From: Clostridiales bacterium
GTDB taxonomy: Bacteria > Bacillota > Clostridia > Lachnospirales > Lachnospiraceae
Assembly (NCBI GenBank): GCA_019423835.1
Contig: JAHZAR010000050.1
Location: 1-19,137, forward strand
DNA length: 19,137 nucleotides
Direction of reading: 5' to 3'
Within the stretch, counting starts at the first letter, position 1. The number at the start of each line of letters is the position of its first letter. This document shows, piece by piece, positions 1-7,319 of this stretch. The notes below the pieces were generated by a model, which saw only the letters and a program-made list of their open reading frames with translations, was not told the origin of the DNA and ran no database searches. The position numbers and the translations under genes were made by a program.

Positions 1-700
1 TGGGGGAAAAGGTTCCCATTCCGCCTGTGTTGAGTCCCTCATCGCCGTCCTTGGCCCGCTTGTGATCCTGAGCGGAGGTCATGATTTTAATGGTGCTGCC
101 GTCCACAAAGGAGAGAACGGATACCTCCCGCCCTGTCATAAACTCCTCTACCACCATCTGGTTTCCGGCAGAGCCGAATTTCTTGTCCAGCATGATGCTC
201 TTTACCCCCTCTTTTGCCTCCTCCAGCGTATTGCAGATCAGCACGCCCTTGCCCAGGGCCAGACCGTCCGCCTTCAGGACGATAGGCATGGAGGCTGTTT
301 CCAGATATGCGAGAGCCTCGTCCGCATTGTCAAAATTTTCATAGGCTGCTGTGGGAATCCCGTATTTCTTCATCAGATCCTTGGAGAAGGCCTTGGATCC
401 CTCGAGAATGGCTGCATTTTTTCTCGGCCCGAATACCCTCAGCCCCTCTTTCTCAAATACGTCCACAATCCCCCCTACCAGCGGATCGTCCATGCCGATG
501 ACCGTCAGATCGATCTGTCTGTCCTTTGCGAAGGCTGCCAGCTTCTCGAACTCCATGGCTCCGATGGGAACGCACTCTGCTACCTCTGCAATCCCCGCAT
601 TTCCCGGTGCGCAGTAAATTTTCTCCACCTTTGGGCTCTGAGCCACTTTCCAGGCAATCGCATGCTCTCTTCCGCCGCTTCCCACAATTAAAACCTTCAT
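1..700 (-). CDS. purD: Phosphoribosylamine-glycine ligase (GARS), C-terminus cut by window edge
   Basis: PurD joins glycine to phosphoribosylamine using ATP, the second step of de novo purine synthesis, in the cytosol. The minus-strand frame is open from the ATG at 698-700 to the window edge, giving 233 residues of an enzyme that is usually about 420. The N-terminus MKVLIVGSGGREHAIAW is the family signature. Further in, KADGLALGKGV (ATP-grasp) and, at the edge, HKRAKDGDEGLNTGGMG are typical PurD motifs. The start is supported by GGAGG eight bases upstream. It is the fourth gene of the purE-purM-purN-purD run, separated from purN by 194 bases that contain a long inverted repeat. I am very sure of the identity; only the missing C-terminal part is unseen. 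Confidence 0.97.
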   Translation of the reverse strand, partial: MKVLIVGSGGREHAIAWKVAQSPKVEKIYCAPGNAGIAEVAECVPIGAMEFEKLAAFAKDRQIDLTVIGMDDPLVGGIVDVFEKEGLRVFGPRKNAAILEGSKAFSKDLMKKYGIPTAAYENFDNADEALAYLETASMPIVLKADGLALGKGVLICNTLEEAKEGVKSIMLDKKFGSAGNQMVVEEFMTGREVSVLSFVDGSTIKIMTSAQDHKRAKDGDEGLNTGGMGTFSP

Positions 701-818
701 CTCGTTGTCCTCCATTTATCTCTGAGTTATCTGAGCCGGAATCCGTCCCTTTCCGGGCATCATCCGCTCTCCCAAAATCTCTCTCCCAAACTCTCAGTTC
801 TGTCAAAATTCAGCCTCT

Positions 819-888
819 GCCAAAACGGCCTAAGGCCGGCCTCCCGGACGGAAGCCAGCCTCAAAACCAGCCGGGCCGTTTTTGGCCC
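819..888. repeat. Long inverted repeat between purN and purD
   Basis: Outer arms GCCAAAACGGCC (819-830) and GGCCGTTTTTGGC (874-886) are complementary apart from one extra T. The interior is GC-rich, with its own short palindrome CGGCC-TAA-GGCCG at 826-838. In the minus-strand transcript this forms a long hairpin just after the purN stop codon and about 120 bases before the purD start. No clean U-tract follows, so it may be an RNA-stability or partial-termination element rather than a full terminator. Confidence 0.5.
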
Positions 889-894
889 TTCTAT

Positions 895-1491
895 TTATGA
901 GATCTCCCCATTGGCAATCATGTCAATGGCTTTCGGAAGAAGAATCCACTCGGCCTCCTCCATCACCCGCCGCTGAAGGATTTCCGGCGTGTCGCCCGGC
1001 TTTACCTCCACAGCTTTCTGCAGAAGGATGGGTCCCGTGTCAGTCCCCTCGTCCACAAAGTGAACGGTAGCACCGGTAATTTTTACGCCTCTTTTAAGGG
1101 CTGCCTCATGCACTTTAAGTCCGTAATAGCCCACTCCGCAGAAGGAGGGGATCAGGGACGGATGGATGTTGATAATACGGTTTGGATATTTCTGAATCAT
1201 AGCTGCCGGGATAGCCACCAGAAATCCGGCCAGCACAATCAGATCCAGCCTGTATTCGTCCACCTTGGCCAAAAGAGCTTCATTGAACTGAGCCCTGGTT
1301 TCATAGTCCTTCGGTGAAACGCAGACAGCCTCAATCCCATGGTTCCTCGCCCGCTCCAGGGCATAGGCATTCCGGTTGTTGCTGATCACTGCCGCCACAG
1401 TGGCGTTTCTGATCTTCTTGCTGTCAATGGCATCGAGGATCGCCTGAAGATTCGTGCCTCCTCCCGACACCATGACTCCGACTCTTAACAT
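895..1491 (-). CDS. purN: Phosphoribosylglycinamide formyltransferase (GART)
   Basis: PurN transfers a formyl group from 10-formyl-tetrahydrofolate to GAR, the third step of purine synthesis. The protein is 198 residues, normal for the family. The N-terminal VMVSGGGTNLQAIL binds the phosphoribosyl phosphate. The catalytic triad is visible as Asn108 and His110 in INIHPSLIPSF and Asp151 in VDEGTDTGPIL. The gene overlaps the 3' end of purM by 7 bases, and its ribosome site GGGAG lies inside purM, so the two are very likely translationally coupled. It is part of the purE-M-N-D operon. Confidence 0.97.
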   Translation of the reverse strand: MLRVGVMVSGGGTNLQAILDAIDSKKIRNATVAAVISNNRNAYALERARNHGIEAVCVSPKDYETRAQFNEALLAKVDEYRLDLIVLAGFLVAIPAAMIQKYPNRIINIHPSLIPSFCGVGYYGLKVHEAALKRGVKITGATVHFVDEGTDTGPILLQKAVEVKPGDTPEILQRRVMEEAEWILLPKAIDMIANGEIS

Positions 1492-2516
1492 AAGTCTACT
1501 CCCTTTTCTCCTGCCTCCACAGAGCCGATGACATAGGGCGTCTCGCCTGCTGCCCTCATGGCCTCCATGGTCTTCTCTGCATCTGCCGGATCCACAGCCA
1601 CAATCATGCCGATTCCCATATTAAAGGTATTGTACATGATGTGCTCCTCCACCTGGCCCTTCCTGGCCATCAGGCCAAAGATCGGAGGAACCTCATAGCT
1701 GTCCTTCTTAATCACAGCTCTGGTTCCCTCTTTTAACATTCTAGGCACGTTCTCGTAGAAGCCGCCTCCGGTAATATGGCTGCAGGCCTTAACGGTAACT
1801 CCTGCCTCCTTCACTGCCCGCAGTGCCTTCACGTAGATTTTGGTGGGAGCAATCAGAGCCTCTCCCAGAGTCTTTCCAAGCTCATCATAGTATGTATTTA
1901 AGCCCTCTTTTGTGAGTTCCTTCTCGAAAATTTTTCTCACCAGAGAAAATCCGTTGCTGTGAACGCCGGAGGATGCCATACCGATCAGCACATCCCCTGC
2001 CTTTAAATGCTCCCCGGTGATCATATCCTTTCTGTCAGCCACACCCACGGCAAAGCCTGCCAGATCATACTCATCCTCCGGGTAAAAGCCCGGCATTTCC
2101 GCCGTCTCTCCGCCGATGAGGGCAGCGCCTGACTGGATGCAGCCCTCTGCCACGCCGCTCACGATCGTGGCAATTCTCTCGGGAATATTTTTCCCACAGG
2201 CAACATAGTCCAGGAAAAACAGAGGCTCGCCGCCTGCACAGGCCACATCGTTCACGCACATGGCCACACAGTCAATGCCCACGGTGTCATGCTTATCCAG
2301 AAGGAAAGCCAGCTTGAGCTTTGTCCCCACTCCGTCTGTACCGGATAAGAGAACCGGCTCCTCCATCCCCTTAAAGGCCGCTGCACTGAAGGCTCCGGAA
2401 AATCCTCCGATTCCTCCCATTACCTCAGGTCTCATTGTCCCCTGGACAAATTTTTTCATAAGCTCCACAGACTTATATCCAGCTTCAATATCCACTCCGG
2501 CGTTCTTGTAATCCAT
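1485..2516 (-). CDS. purM: Phosphoribosylformylglycinamidine cyclo-ligase (AIR synthetase)
   Basis: PurM closes the imidazole ring of AIR with ATP, the fifth step of purine synthesis. I chose the start at 2514-2516 (MDYKNAGVDIEAG), giving 343 residues, because AGGAG sits seven bases upstream and the family begins with YxxAGVDI. A longer in-frame extension to 2585 lacks a ribosome site and family-like sequence. Visible motifs are GGIGGFSG near the N-terminus, SGTDGVGTKLKLAF, the CVAMCVNDVACAGGEPLFFL segment of the PurM/SelD-type active site, and GGETAEMPG. The gene follows purE by 100 bases and overlaps purN. Confidence 0.97.
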   Translation of the reverse strand: MDYKNAGVDIEAGYKSVELMKKFVQGTMRPEVMGGIGGFSGAFSAAAFKGMEEPVLLSGTDGVGTKLKLAFLLDKHDTVGIDCVAMCVNDVACAGGEPLFFLDYVACGKNIPERIATIVSGVAEGCIQSGAALIGGETAEMPGFYPEDEYDLAGFAVGVADRKDMITGEHLKAGDVLIGMASSGVHSNGFSLVRKIFEKELTKEGLNTYYDELGKTLGEALIAPTKIYVKALRAVKEAGVTVKACSHITGGGFYENVPRMLKEGTRAVIKKDSYEVPPIFGLMARKGQVEEHIMYNTFNMGIGMIVAVDPADAEKTMEAMRAAGETPYVIGSVEAGEKGVDLC

Positions 2517-2616
2517 GATTTTTCTCCTATCTGCGCCCTGTGCGCAAGTCCTATTGTATTCACATCTGCCGCTCTTTCGTATCATAACAGGCTTTAAACT
2601 GCAAAGCCCCGCGGGA

Positions 2617-3132
2617 CTATTTCATCTGAGCCACGTACTCCCTGTAGCCGATTTTGTCTAACTTTTCTGCCTTGGAGACCACCTCGTTCTTCATCTCCTC
2701 GGAGTATTTCTTCAATTTCTCAAGGAGCTCCGGATCGGAGGCTGCCAGAATCTTAGCTGCCAGAATGCCGGCATTTTTTCCGCCGTTGATGGCGACTGTC
2801 GCCACTGGGATTCCGGATGGCATCTGAACGATGGAGTACAGAGAATCCACACCGCCTAAATCGGAGGTCTTCATCGGAACTCCGATCACCGGGAGCGGGA
2901 ACAGGGCGGCACACATCCCCGGCAGATGAGCTGCCTTTCCGGCTCCTGCAATGATCACCTTAAATCCTCTGGACTCTGCTGATTTGGCGTACTCAAAGAA
3001 TACGTCCGGTTCCCTGTGTGCAGAAATAACGGTCATTTCAAAGTCAATTCCCATCTTCTCCAGGAAATCAGCTGCCTGCGCCATAATCGGCATATCTGAG
3101 TCGCTTCCCATAACAATTCCTACTTTTGCCAT
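2617..3132 (-). CDS. purE: 5-(carboxyamino)imidazole ribonucleotide mutase (class I PurE)
   Basis: PurE moves the carboxylate of N5-CAIR to C4, giving CAIR. The 171-residue protein has the class I pattern: VGIVMGSDSDMPIM at the N-terminus, the SAHREP loop with the catalytic His near residue 42, and AGAGKAAHLPGMCAA. The class I enzyme needs N5-CAIR from PurK, which is not in this window. The start is supported by AAAGGAG eight bases upstream. It is the first gene of the visible purine operon and sits directly behind a strong promoter (3211-3239) after a 5' UTR of about 70 bases. I saw no purine riboswitch in that leader. Confidence 0.97.
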   Translation of the reverse strand: MAKVGIVMGSDSDMPIMAQAADFLEKMGIDFEMTVISAHREPDVFFEYAKSAESRGFKVIIAGAGKAAHLPGMCAALFPLPVIGVPMKTSDLGGVDSLYSIVQMPSGIPVATVAINGGKNAGILAAKILAASDPELLEKLKKYSEEMKNEVVSKAEKLDKIGYREYVAQMK

Positions 3133-3210
3133 AGTGAATTCTCCTTTGTCTTTCTATTTTACATTAGTTTTTCTAATAATTATTATCCATTACCTTAGCT
3201 CTGCTAATTA

Positions 3211-3239
3211 ATAATACCTGTTTTATCTTCTGCCGTCAA
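3211..3239 (-). promoter_or_regulatory. Sigma-A promoter of the purE-M-N-D operon
   Basis: On the minus strand TTGACG (3234-3239) and TATTAT (3211-3216) are separated by exactly 17 bases, close to the consensus. About 70 bases of leader follow before the purE ribosome site. Just upstream, GCTTAT and ATAAGC form an inverted repeat within 3245-3270 that could be an operator. Confidence 0.8.
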
Positions 3240-3291
3240 GATCAGCGCTTATGAATTATACTTATAAGCAGATATGAACCCTGCTGTTTAA

Positions 3292-3312
3292 CGGAAGGCT
3301 CCGCCCCTTCCG
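3292..3312 (-). terminator. Hairpin after the M29 peptidase gene
   Basis: CGGAAGG (3292-3298) and CCTTCCG (3306-3312) form a perfect 7-bp GC-rich stem with a 7-base loop, 19 bases past the peptidase stop codon. Only a weak T-run (TTAAACAG) follows, so termination may be incomplete and allow readthrough into purE. Confidence 0.45.
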
Positions 3313-3330
3313 CAGACAGGTTTTATACGT

Positions 3331-5439
3331 CTAGCTCTCCTGCTCCTGCAGCTCCTCCAGCGGCAGATTCAGCTCCTCTGTCCCCGGAAGTACGAACCGC
3401 CCTCCTTTAATAATATACACGCTGCTGCCGTCCTTCTGCACAGCCTCCACTGTGTCAAGCTCTGAGTATGGAATCGTGATATCCGTATGGCACCCGAAAT
3501 AAGCCCTGGACAGATCCTCCTTTCTCAGGATGGAAACCTCATTATCCCGGGCCACAACCTCTTTTTTGTCCGGGTTGTAAACCGGACTGTCCTCTGACCA
3601 GCTGTAGCAGGTATCTCCTACGGCAAAGTGAGGGCCTGTTTTTTCTGCAATCAGAATGGGGAACTGATCGAGAATTCCGTATTTGATTCCCACTGCATAG
3701 GCAGTTGTATTTGTTCCCACTGCAAACTCGCCCATGGGCAGGCTGTCGTGATTCTTCAGGATCACCTGCTTAACCAGCTTTCTGCACTCCTCCTCGTCGG
3801 CAAAGTTCTCACAGGTATAGTCTGTGGTCCTGCCGTTCTCAAAATGAATGCAGAGGTTTCTGAACTGGAAGTCTCCGATGTAGACATTTCCCACGAAAAG
3901 CGTCCCCTCCGTGCCCTGAAGCACCGGTGAGGTAAACACCTCGCCCACCGGGATATTCACGTCTGCCACACAGTTCTCAAACCTGGTCTCCTTCTCCGGA
4001 TGCTCGAGGGCCATAAGACTGATTCTGAGATCCGTCCGGTTCTTTCCCCTGCCTGTTACCCTCACATACTCCGCTGTATCGAGAGCATCGATGATCGACT
4101 GCTGGACTCTCTTATAGAGCTCATAATCCAGCGTATTGATACGAATCGTCTCCTCAAAAATTTCCGGAAATTTCGCCCCGATTTCCGGAACGGGAAAGGC
4201 GATGATCGTAAAGCTGGTTTCATCTCCCGGAATATACCCGTCCGCAATCTGCATGGACTCGTTAACATAGGCGTGTGTCAGCTTCTCCTGCTTTTCAGTC
4301 AGGGAGAATGCCTCTCTCTTGTTTTCCGGCAGGAAAGCCTCCTCCCCGAAGGTCTCCAGAACCGCAGGGCCTCCATAGACAGCTGCCAGAGCCCTGTACT
4401 CCTCATAGGCCACCCTGAGCACGGAGAGCTTTCTCTCCTTAAAGGCCTTGTCCATATAGAGAGCATTGTCATAGCGGTGATCATACTCATACTGGCGGTT
4501 TGGAGAAAATCCATAGTACCCATTTGTCCTGGTGGGAGTCCGGTTCATGGTTCCCACTGCTGCCCTGCAGAAAATCGGCGAAAGTCCCATCTTTTCAAAA
4601 TTTTCCACTGCGTACCGCATCATCCGTTCAAATCCCAGGGGGCAGCGGATCTGGACAGTCTCCTTCTTTGTGAGATCACGCCCCATCACCTCGAAGCCTT
4701 TCCTGTAGCCCTCTGTAAATGTGTCTGCCATCTTTTTTACGGTTTCTTCCGGAAGGCTGTTTAAGAAGGCAGATACGGAGCGCTCCGTGTCTGAAATATA
4801 CTCCCCAAACTGGTAGAGATACCTCTCATCCGACAGGTCTGCATTTCGGATAATCTCTGCCGCAAAGTCCAGGGACGGATCCAAGGACTCCCGGATCCGA
4901 TAGGGCAGAGTGACGTCGCAGTAATCGCTGACAAACCAGTAGAGCACAGACTTCAGCTCCTTCTCCTCCGGCTCCTCCCCCTCAAACAGATTGTAGACCT
5001 CAATGAACACCTCTTCCAGAATCGTCATATCAGAGAGCCGGCTCTCATAGGCATAGACGATCATTCCCCTGATTTCCGTGTAGAGGAAGGAGAGGTATCT
5101 TCCGCAGCGTTCCGTCAGCTCCCTGCAGGCAAAGGCCGGATTGGCAAAGCTCTCCCCATAATGGGCAGGCAGAATATCCTCATAGAGCGCCTCGTTCAGA
5201 CCTCTGAGTTCAGACAGCGTCTTTTCTGCCAGCTCCCCGCCGGCCTGCATCCGGAAGACCTCCTCGCACAGCAGGATAAACTCCGCCGTTTTTCTGAAAT
5301 ACGGCAGAAATCGCTCCCCCACAGTTGTCTCGGAGAGCATGGCGCGGATTCGCCCGAGGGCCAGCTCATGCCGTTCCCCTACAGCCTCGTTTTCCTCTTT
5401 CCATTTATCTGCATAACGGATCCCTGTTTCGTATTTCAT
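3331..5439 (-). CDS. M29-type (aminopeptidase T/PepS-like) metallopeptidase with long N-terminal extension
   Basis: The protein is 702 residues from the ATG at 5437-5439, chosen because AAAGGA lies eight bases upstream and five bases separate it from the preceding stop; an in-frame ATG at 5481 would overlap that gene by 37 bases. The C-terminal part carries likely M29 metal ligands: Glu500 in GEVFTSPV, Glu571 in MGEFAVGTN, His604 in TGPHFAVGDTC, and His651/Asp653 in CHTDITI. M29 aminopeptidases remove N-terminal residues from peptides in the cytosol and are usually about 410 residues. Here about 290 extra N-terminal residues are present, in which I recognise no domain. It is the last gene of a three-gene unit with the small membrane protein and the VanZ-like gene. 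Metal ligand assignment is by motif only. Confidence 0.82.
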   Translation of the reverse strand: MKYETGIRYADKWKEENEAVGERHELALGRIRAMLSETTVGERFLPYFRKTAEFILLCEEVFRMQAGGELAEKTLSELRGLNEALYEDILPAHYGESFANPAFACRELTERCGRYLSFLYTEIRGMIVYAYESRLSDMTILEEVFIEVYNLFEGEEPEEKELKSVLYWFVSDYCDVTLPYRIRESLDPSLDFAAEIIRNADLSDERYLYQFGEYISDTERSVSAFLNSLPEETVKKMADTFTEGYRKGFEVMGRDLTKKETVQIRCPLGFERMMRYAVENFEKMGLSPIFCRAAVGTMNRTPTRTNGYYGFSPNRQYEYDHRYDNALYMDKAFKERKLSVLRVAYEEYRALAAVYGGPAVLETFGEEAFLPENKREAFSLTEKQEKLTHAYVNESMQIADGYIPGDETSFTIIAFPVPEIGAKFPEIFEETIRINTLDYELYKRVQQSIIDALDTAEYVRVTGRGKNRTDLRISLMALEHPEKETRFENCVADVNIPVGEVFTSPVLQGTEGTLFVGNVYIGDFQFRNLCIHFENGRTTDYTCENFADEEECRKLVKQVILKNHDSLPMGEFAVGTNTTAYAVGIKYGILDQFPILIAEKTGPHFAVGDTCYSWSEDSPVYNPDKKEVVARDNEVSILRKEDLSRAYFGCHTDITIPYSELDTVEAVQKDGSSVYIIKGGRFVLPGTEELNLPLEELQEQES

Positions 5440-5444
5440 TCCCA

Positions 5445-5768
5445 TCATCCTTTCAATCCAATTAAAATAAGAACTATCCATAAAATAACGAGAAGCCCGC
5501 TTACAGGCGCCCCGATTTTAGCCAGAATATAATTTTTTTCATCCTCCTGAAAAGAGGCCGCACCGTATATGAGTCCAAACACGGCAAACAGAAAGCTGGA
5601 AAAGCACACTGCCGCCCCTCCTGCGGGAAGATTCCCCTGACTCTTTACTCCCAGGCCGATGCCTGCGCCTCCAAGAAACAGGGCCACAGCGGCAAGTCCC
5701 AGACAGATAAAGCTGTTTTTTGCCAGCGGCTTCCTGATATATGAAATCTTTTTAGGTTTCTGGGTCAT
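5445..5768 (-). CDS. Small membrane protein, unknown function (DUF6142-like?)
   Basis: A 107-residue protein with a basic, cytosolic N-terminus (MTQKPKKISYIRKPLAKN) followed by three likely membrane segments: about residues 19-40, 50-72 and 86-105. A short charged loop (QEDEKNY) precedes the last segment. The start is supported by AGGAGGG six bases upstream. It overlaps the VanZ-like gene by 17 bases and ends five bases before the peptidase, so the three genes are surely co-transcribed. The pattern resembles small Clostridia membrane proteins of the DUF6142 type, but I am not certain of that family name. No function can be assigned. Confidence 0.8.
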   Translation of the reverse strand: MTQKPKKISYIRKPLAKNSFICLGLAAVALFLGGAGIGLGVKSQGNLPAGGAAVCFSSFLFAVFGLIYGAASFQEDEKNYILAKIGAPVSGLLVILWIVLILIGLKG

Positions 5769-6216
5769 AGAAAGCCCTCCTTATCACTTTGCAGATTACC
5801 ACCAGTATGTATCCGGCAACTCCTCCTACCGTATTTAAAAACATATCGTCCACATCAAAGCTGCCCACCTTGAATACAAGCTGAATGGTCTCTATCGTAA
5901 ACGTCATCAGAAAACTCAGAAGAAAAGTATTATACCAGCGCTTTCCAAACTCTGTGATAATCGGAAGAATAAAGCCAAAGGGCATGAAGCACACCACATT
6001 TCCCACTGTATTGATGAGAAAGGCCTTCATTCCCAGCAGCTCCCGGTAGGTGTAAAACCGTTTAATCTCCTTGAACAGAGTGACGTTGTAATGGTATTCC
6101 GTATATTCCGACCGGCTGAACCCGTCGGAAAAAAACATAAAATGCGTGAGCATGAGCAGGTAACAGACGAACAGCACCCAGCACACTTTCTGATGCGTCT
6201 TATTTCTTTTCCACAT
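5752..6216 (-). CDS. VanZ-like family membrane protein
   Basis: A 154-residue integral membrane protein with about four hydrophobic segments. The layout and motifs fit the VanZ-like family: an N-terminal helix (WVLFVCYLLMLTHFMFF), then NTVGNVVCFMPFGFILPI, then FTIETIQLVFKVGSFDVDDMFLNTVGGVAGYILV with the family-typical ETIQ...G..DVDD..LNT pattern. VanZ itself gives low-level teicoplanin resistance, but most family members have no known role and nothing here suggests a resistance cluster. The ribosome site is poor: GAGGGG lies about 16 bases upstream of the ATG. It is the first gene of the vanZ-like/small membrane protein/peptidase unit and follows the terminator of the pyrimidine operon. Confidence 0.88.
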   Translation of the reverse strand: MWKRNKTHQKVCWVLFVCYLLMLTHFMFFSDGFSRSEYTEYHYNVTLFKEIKRFYTYRELLGMKAFLINTVGNVVCFMPFGFILPIITEFGKRWYNTFLLSFLMTFTIETIQLVFKVGSFDVDDMFLNTVGGVAGYILVVICKVIRRAFYDPET

Positions 6217-6247
6217 AACTATTTTAACAGTTCCCCTCTATCTGAAA

Positions 6248-6269
6248 CGCGGCTTTCCTGAACGCCGCG
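6248..6269 (-). repeat. Hairpin in the leader of the VanZ-like gene
   Basis: CGCGGC (6248-6253) and GCCGCG (6264-6269) form a 6-bp GC stem with a 10-base loop, about 32 bases before the VanZ-like start codon and next to its weak ribosome site. It may affect translation or processing. No U-tract follows. Confidence 0.4.
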
Positions 6270-6302
6270 AATATTTTCTTTTTCACTCTCTGCCTCCAGC
6301 CC

Positions 6303-6348
6303 AAAAAGAGTGTTGCAACTGAAATCACGTAAAAATGCAACACTCTTT
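6303..6348 (-). terminator. Intrinsic terminator of the pyrimidine operon
   Basis: The arms AAAGAGTGTTGCA (6305-6317) and TGCAACACTCTTT (6336-6348) are a perfect 13-bp inverted repeat with an 18-base loop. On the minus strand the second arm runs into TTTTT. It lies 61 bases past the stop of the 49-residue protein and ends the pyrF-K-D-E transcript before the VanZ-like gene. Confidence 0.8.
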
Positions 6349-6363
6349 CCTCTGCTTTTTCCC

Positions 6364-6388
6364 GGCTGCAGCTTATTTCGCTGCAGCC
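6364..6388. repeat. 9-bp hairpin upstream of the pyr operon terminator
   Basis: GGCTGCAGC and GCTGCAGCC are perfect arms with a 7-base loop (TTATTTC), immediately 3' of the 49-residue gene on the minus strand. It lacks a T-run, so it may protect the mRNA end or work in tandem with the terminator at 6303-6348. Confidence 0.5.
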
Positions 6389-6408
6389 ATTTCTGTCAAA
6401 GCCTTTTA

Positions 6409-6558
6409 TCAAAATGTAATTTCTGATTTGCGTCTCAAAAGAGCCGCCCCGCTTACAATGGCCATAATCCCGGCCGCAAGCCCCGCAACAATCATAACGC
6501 TTCCGATCACGATACTGCATGCGCCTGCATTGCGCATTGTCCTGTAAACCTTCTCCAT
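6409..6558 (-). CDS. Small single- or double-span membrane protein at the end of the pyr operon
   Basis: A 49-residue protein (MEKVYRTMRNAGACSIVIG...). A short charged N-terminus is followed by a hydrophobic stretch of about 30 residues rich in Gly, Ala, Ile and Val, ending in a basic tail (LLRRKSE). I chose the ATG at 6556-6558 because AAGGAG lies nine bases upstream; the ATG three codons earlier directly abuts that ribosome site. It begins 37 bases after pyrE and precedes the operon terminator, so it is expressed with the pyrimidine genes. I do not recognise a function. The clean ribosome site and membrane pattern argue for a real gene. Confidence 0.72.
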   Translation of the reverse strand: MEKVYRTMRNAGACSIVIGSVMIVAGLAAGIMAIVSGAALLRRKSEITF

Positions 6559-6595
6559 CGGACTCATCTCCTTCGCTTTTCTGCTGTCTCTCAGA

Positions 6596-7270
6596 TTACC
6601 TTGCCCCGTACTGCTCATAGTATGCATCAATGGCTGCCTTGATCTGATCGTCGATCACAACTTTTCCCTGGCACTCTCTGTTGTACAGGTGCTCAACCAC
6701 ATCCTTCATGGAAACGATAGCCGCTGTCGGGAAGCCGTAGAGATCCTTTACTTCCTCGAGGGCGCTCTTCTCTCCCTTGCCTCTCTCCATACGGTTCAGG
6801 GAAACGATCAGGCCTTTCACCTCCACATCGGCCTGAGCCTTGATAATCGGGAAGGTCTCCTCAATGGACTTTCCGGAGGTTGTCACATCCTCGATAATCA
6901 CTACTCTGTCTCCGTCCTTTAACTTGCTTCCCAGAAGGATTCCCGTATCACCGTGATCCTTCACCTCTTTTCGGTTGGAACAGTAGCGGATCTCCTTTCC
7001 GTAAAGCTCACTGATCGCCATGGCAGTGGCCACAGACAGGGGGATTCCCTTGTAGGCCGGCCCAAACAGCACATCGAAATCAAGGCCGTAGTTGTCATGG
7101 ATGGCTCTCGCATAATACTCGCCCAGCCTGCGAAGCTGCGCTCCTGTCACGTATGCACCTGCGTTCATGAAAAACGGAGATTTTCTTCCGCTCTTTAATG
7201 TAAATTCTCCAAACTTGAGCACCTGGCTCTCAACCATAAATTCGATAAATTCCTGCTTATAACGTTCCAT
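6596..7270 (-). CDS. pyrE: Orotate phosphoribosyltransferase
   Basis: PyrE attaches orotate to PRPP to make OMP, the fifth step of UMP synthesis. The protein is 224 residues. The PRPP-binding loop VVIIEDVTTSGKS is at about residues 123-135. FGPAYKGIPLS (69-79) and the KEVKDHG flexible-loop motif (101-107) are also present. The start is supported by AAAGGAG seven bases upstream. It follows pyrD by 49 bases on the same strand and is the last biosynthetic gene of the operon. Confidence 0.97.
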   Translation of the reverse strand: MERYKQEFIEFMVESQVLKFGEFTLKSGRKSPFFMNAGAYVTGAQLRRLGEYYARAIHDNYGLDFDVLFGPAYKGIPLSVATAMAISELYGKEIRYCSNRKEVKDHGDTGILLGSKLKDGDRVVIIEDVTTSGKSIEETFPIIKAQADVEVKGLIVSLNRMERGKGEKSALEEVKDLYGFPTAAIVSMKDVVEHLYNRECQGKVVIDDQIKAAIDAYYEQYGAR

Positions 7271-7319
7271 TTTCTGCTCCTTTTATGCCTGATTTTTCCA
7301 GCACATCCTGCGCCGTTTT

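Noticed and set aside
62..691. 209-codon plus-strand ORF
   Set aside because: It is antisense to purD, whose minus-strand frame is an unmistakable family match; the translated sequence resembles nothing.
3133..3210. Purine riboswitch in the purE leader
   Set aside because: The leader is short and A/T-rich, without the three-way junction and conserved loops of the purine aptamer.
4000..4764. 254-codon plus-strand ORF inside the M29 peptidase gene
   Set aside because: Antisense shadow of a well-supported gene, with no ribosome site.
5440..5481. Earlier ATG for the M29 peptidase at 5481
   Set aside because: It would overlap the previous gene by 37 bases without a ribosome site, while the ATG at 5439 has AAAGGA at eight bases.
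6224..6520. 98-codon minus-strand ORF overlapping the 49-residue membrane protein
   Set aside because: It runs through the terminator hairpins and overlaps a better ORF with a clean ribosome site; its composition is not protein-like.
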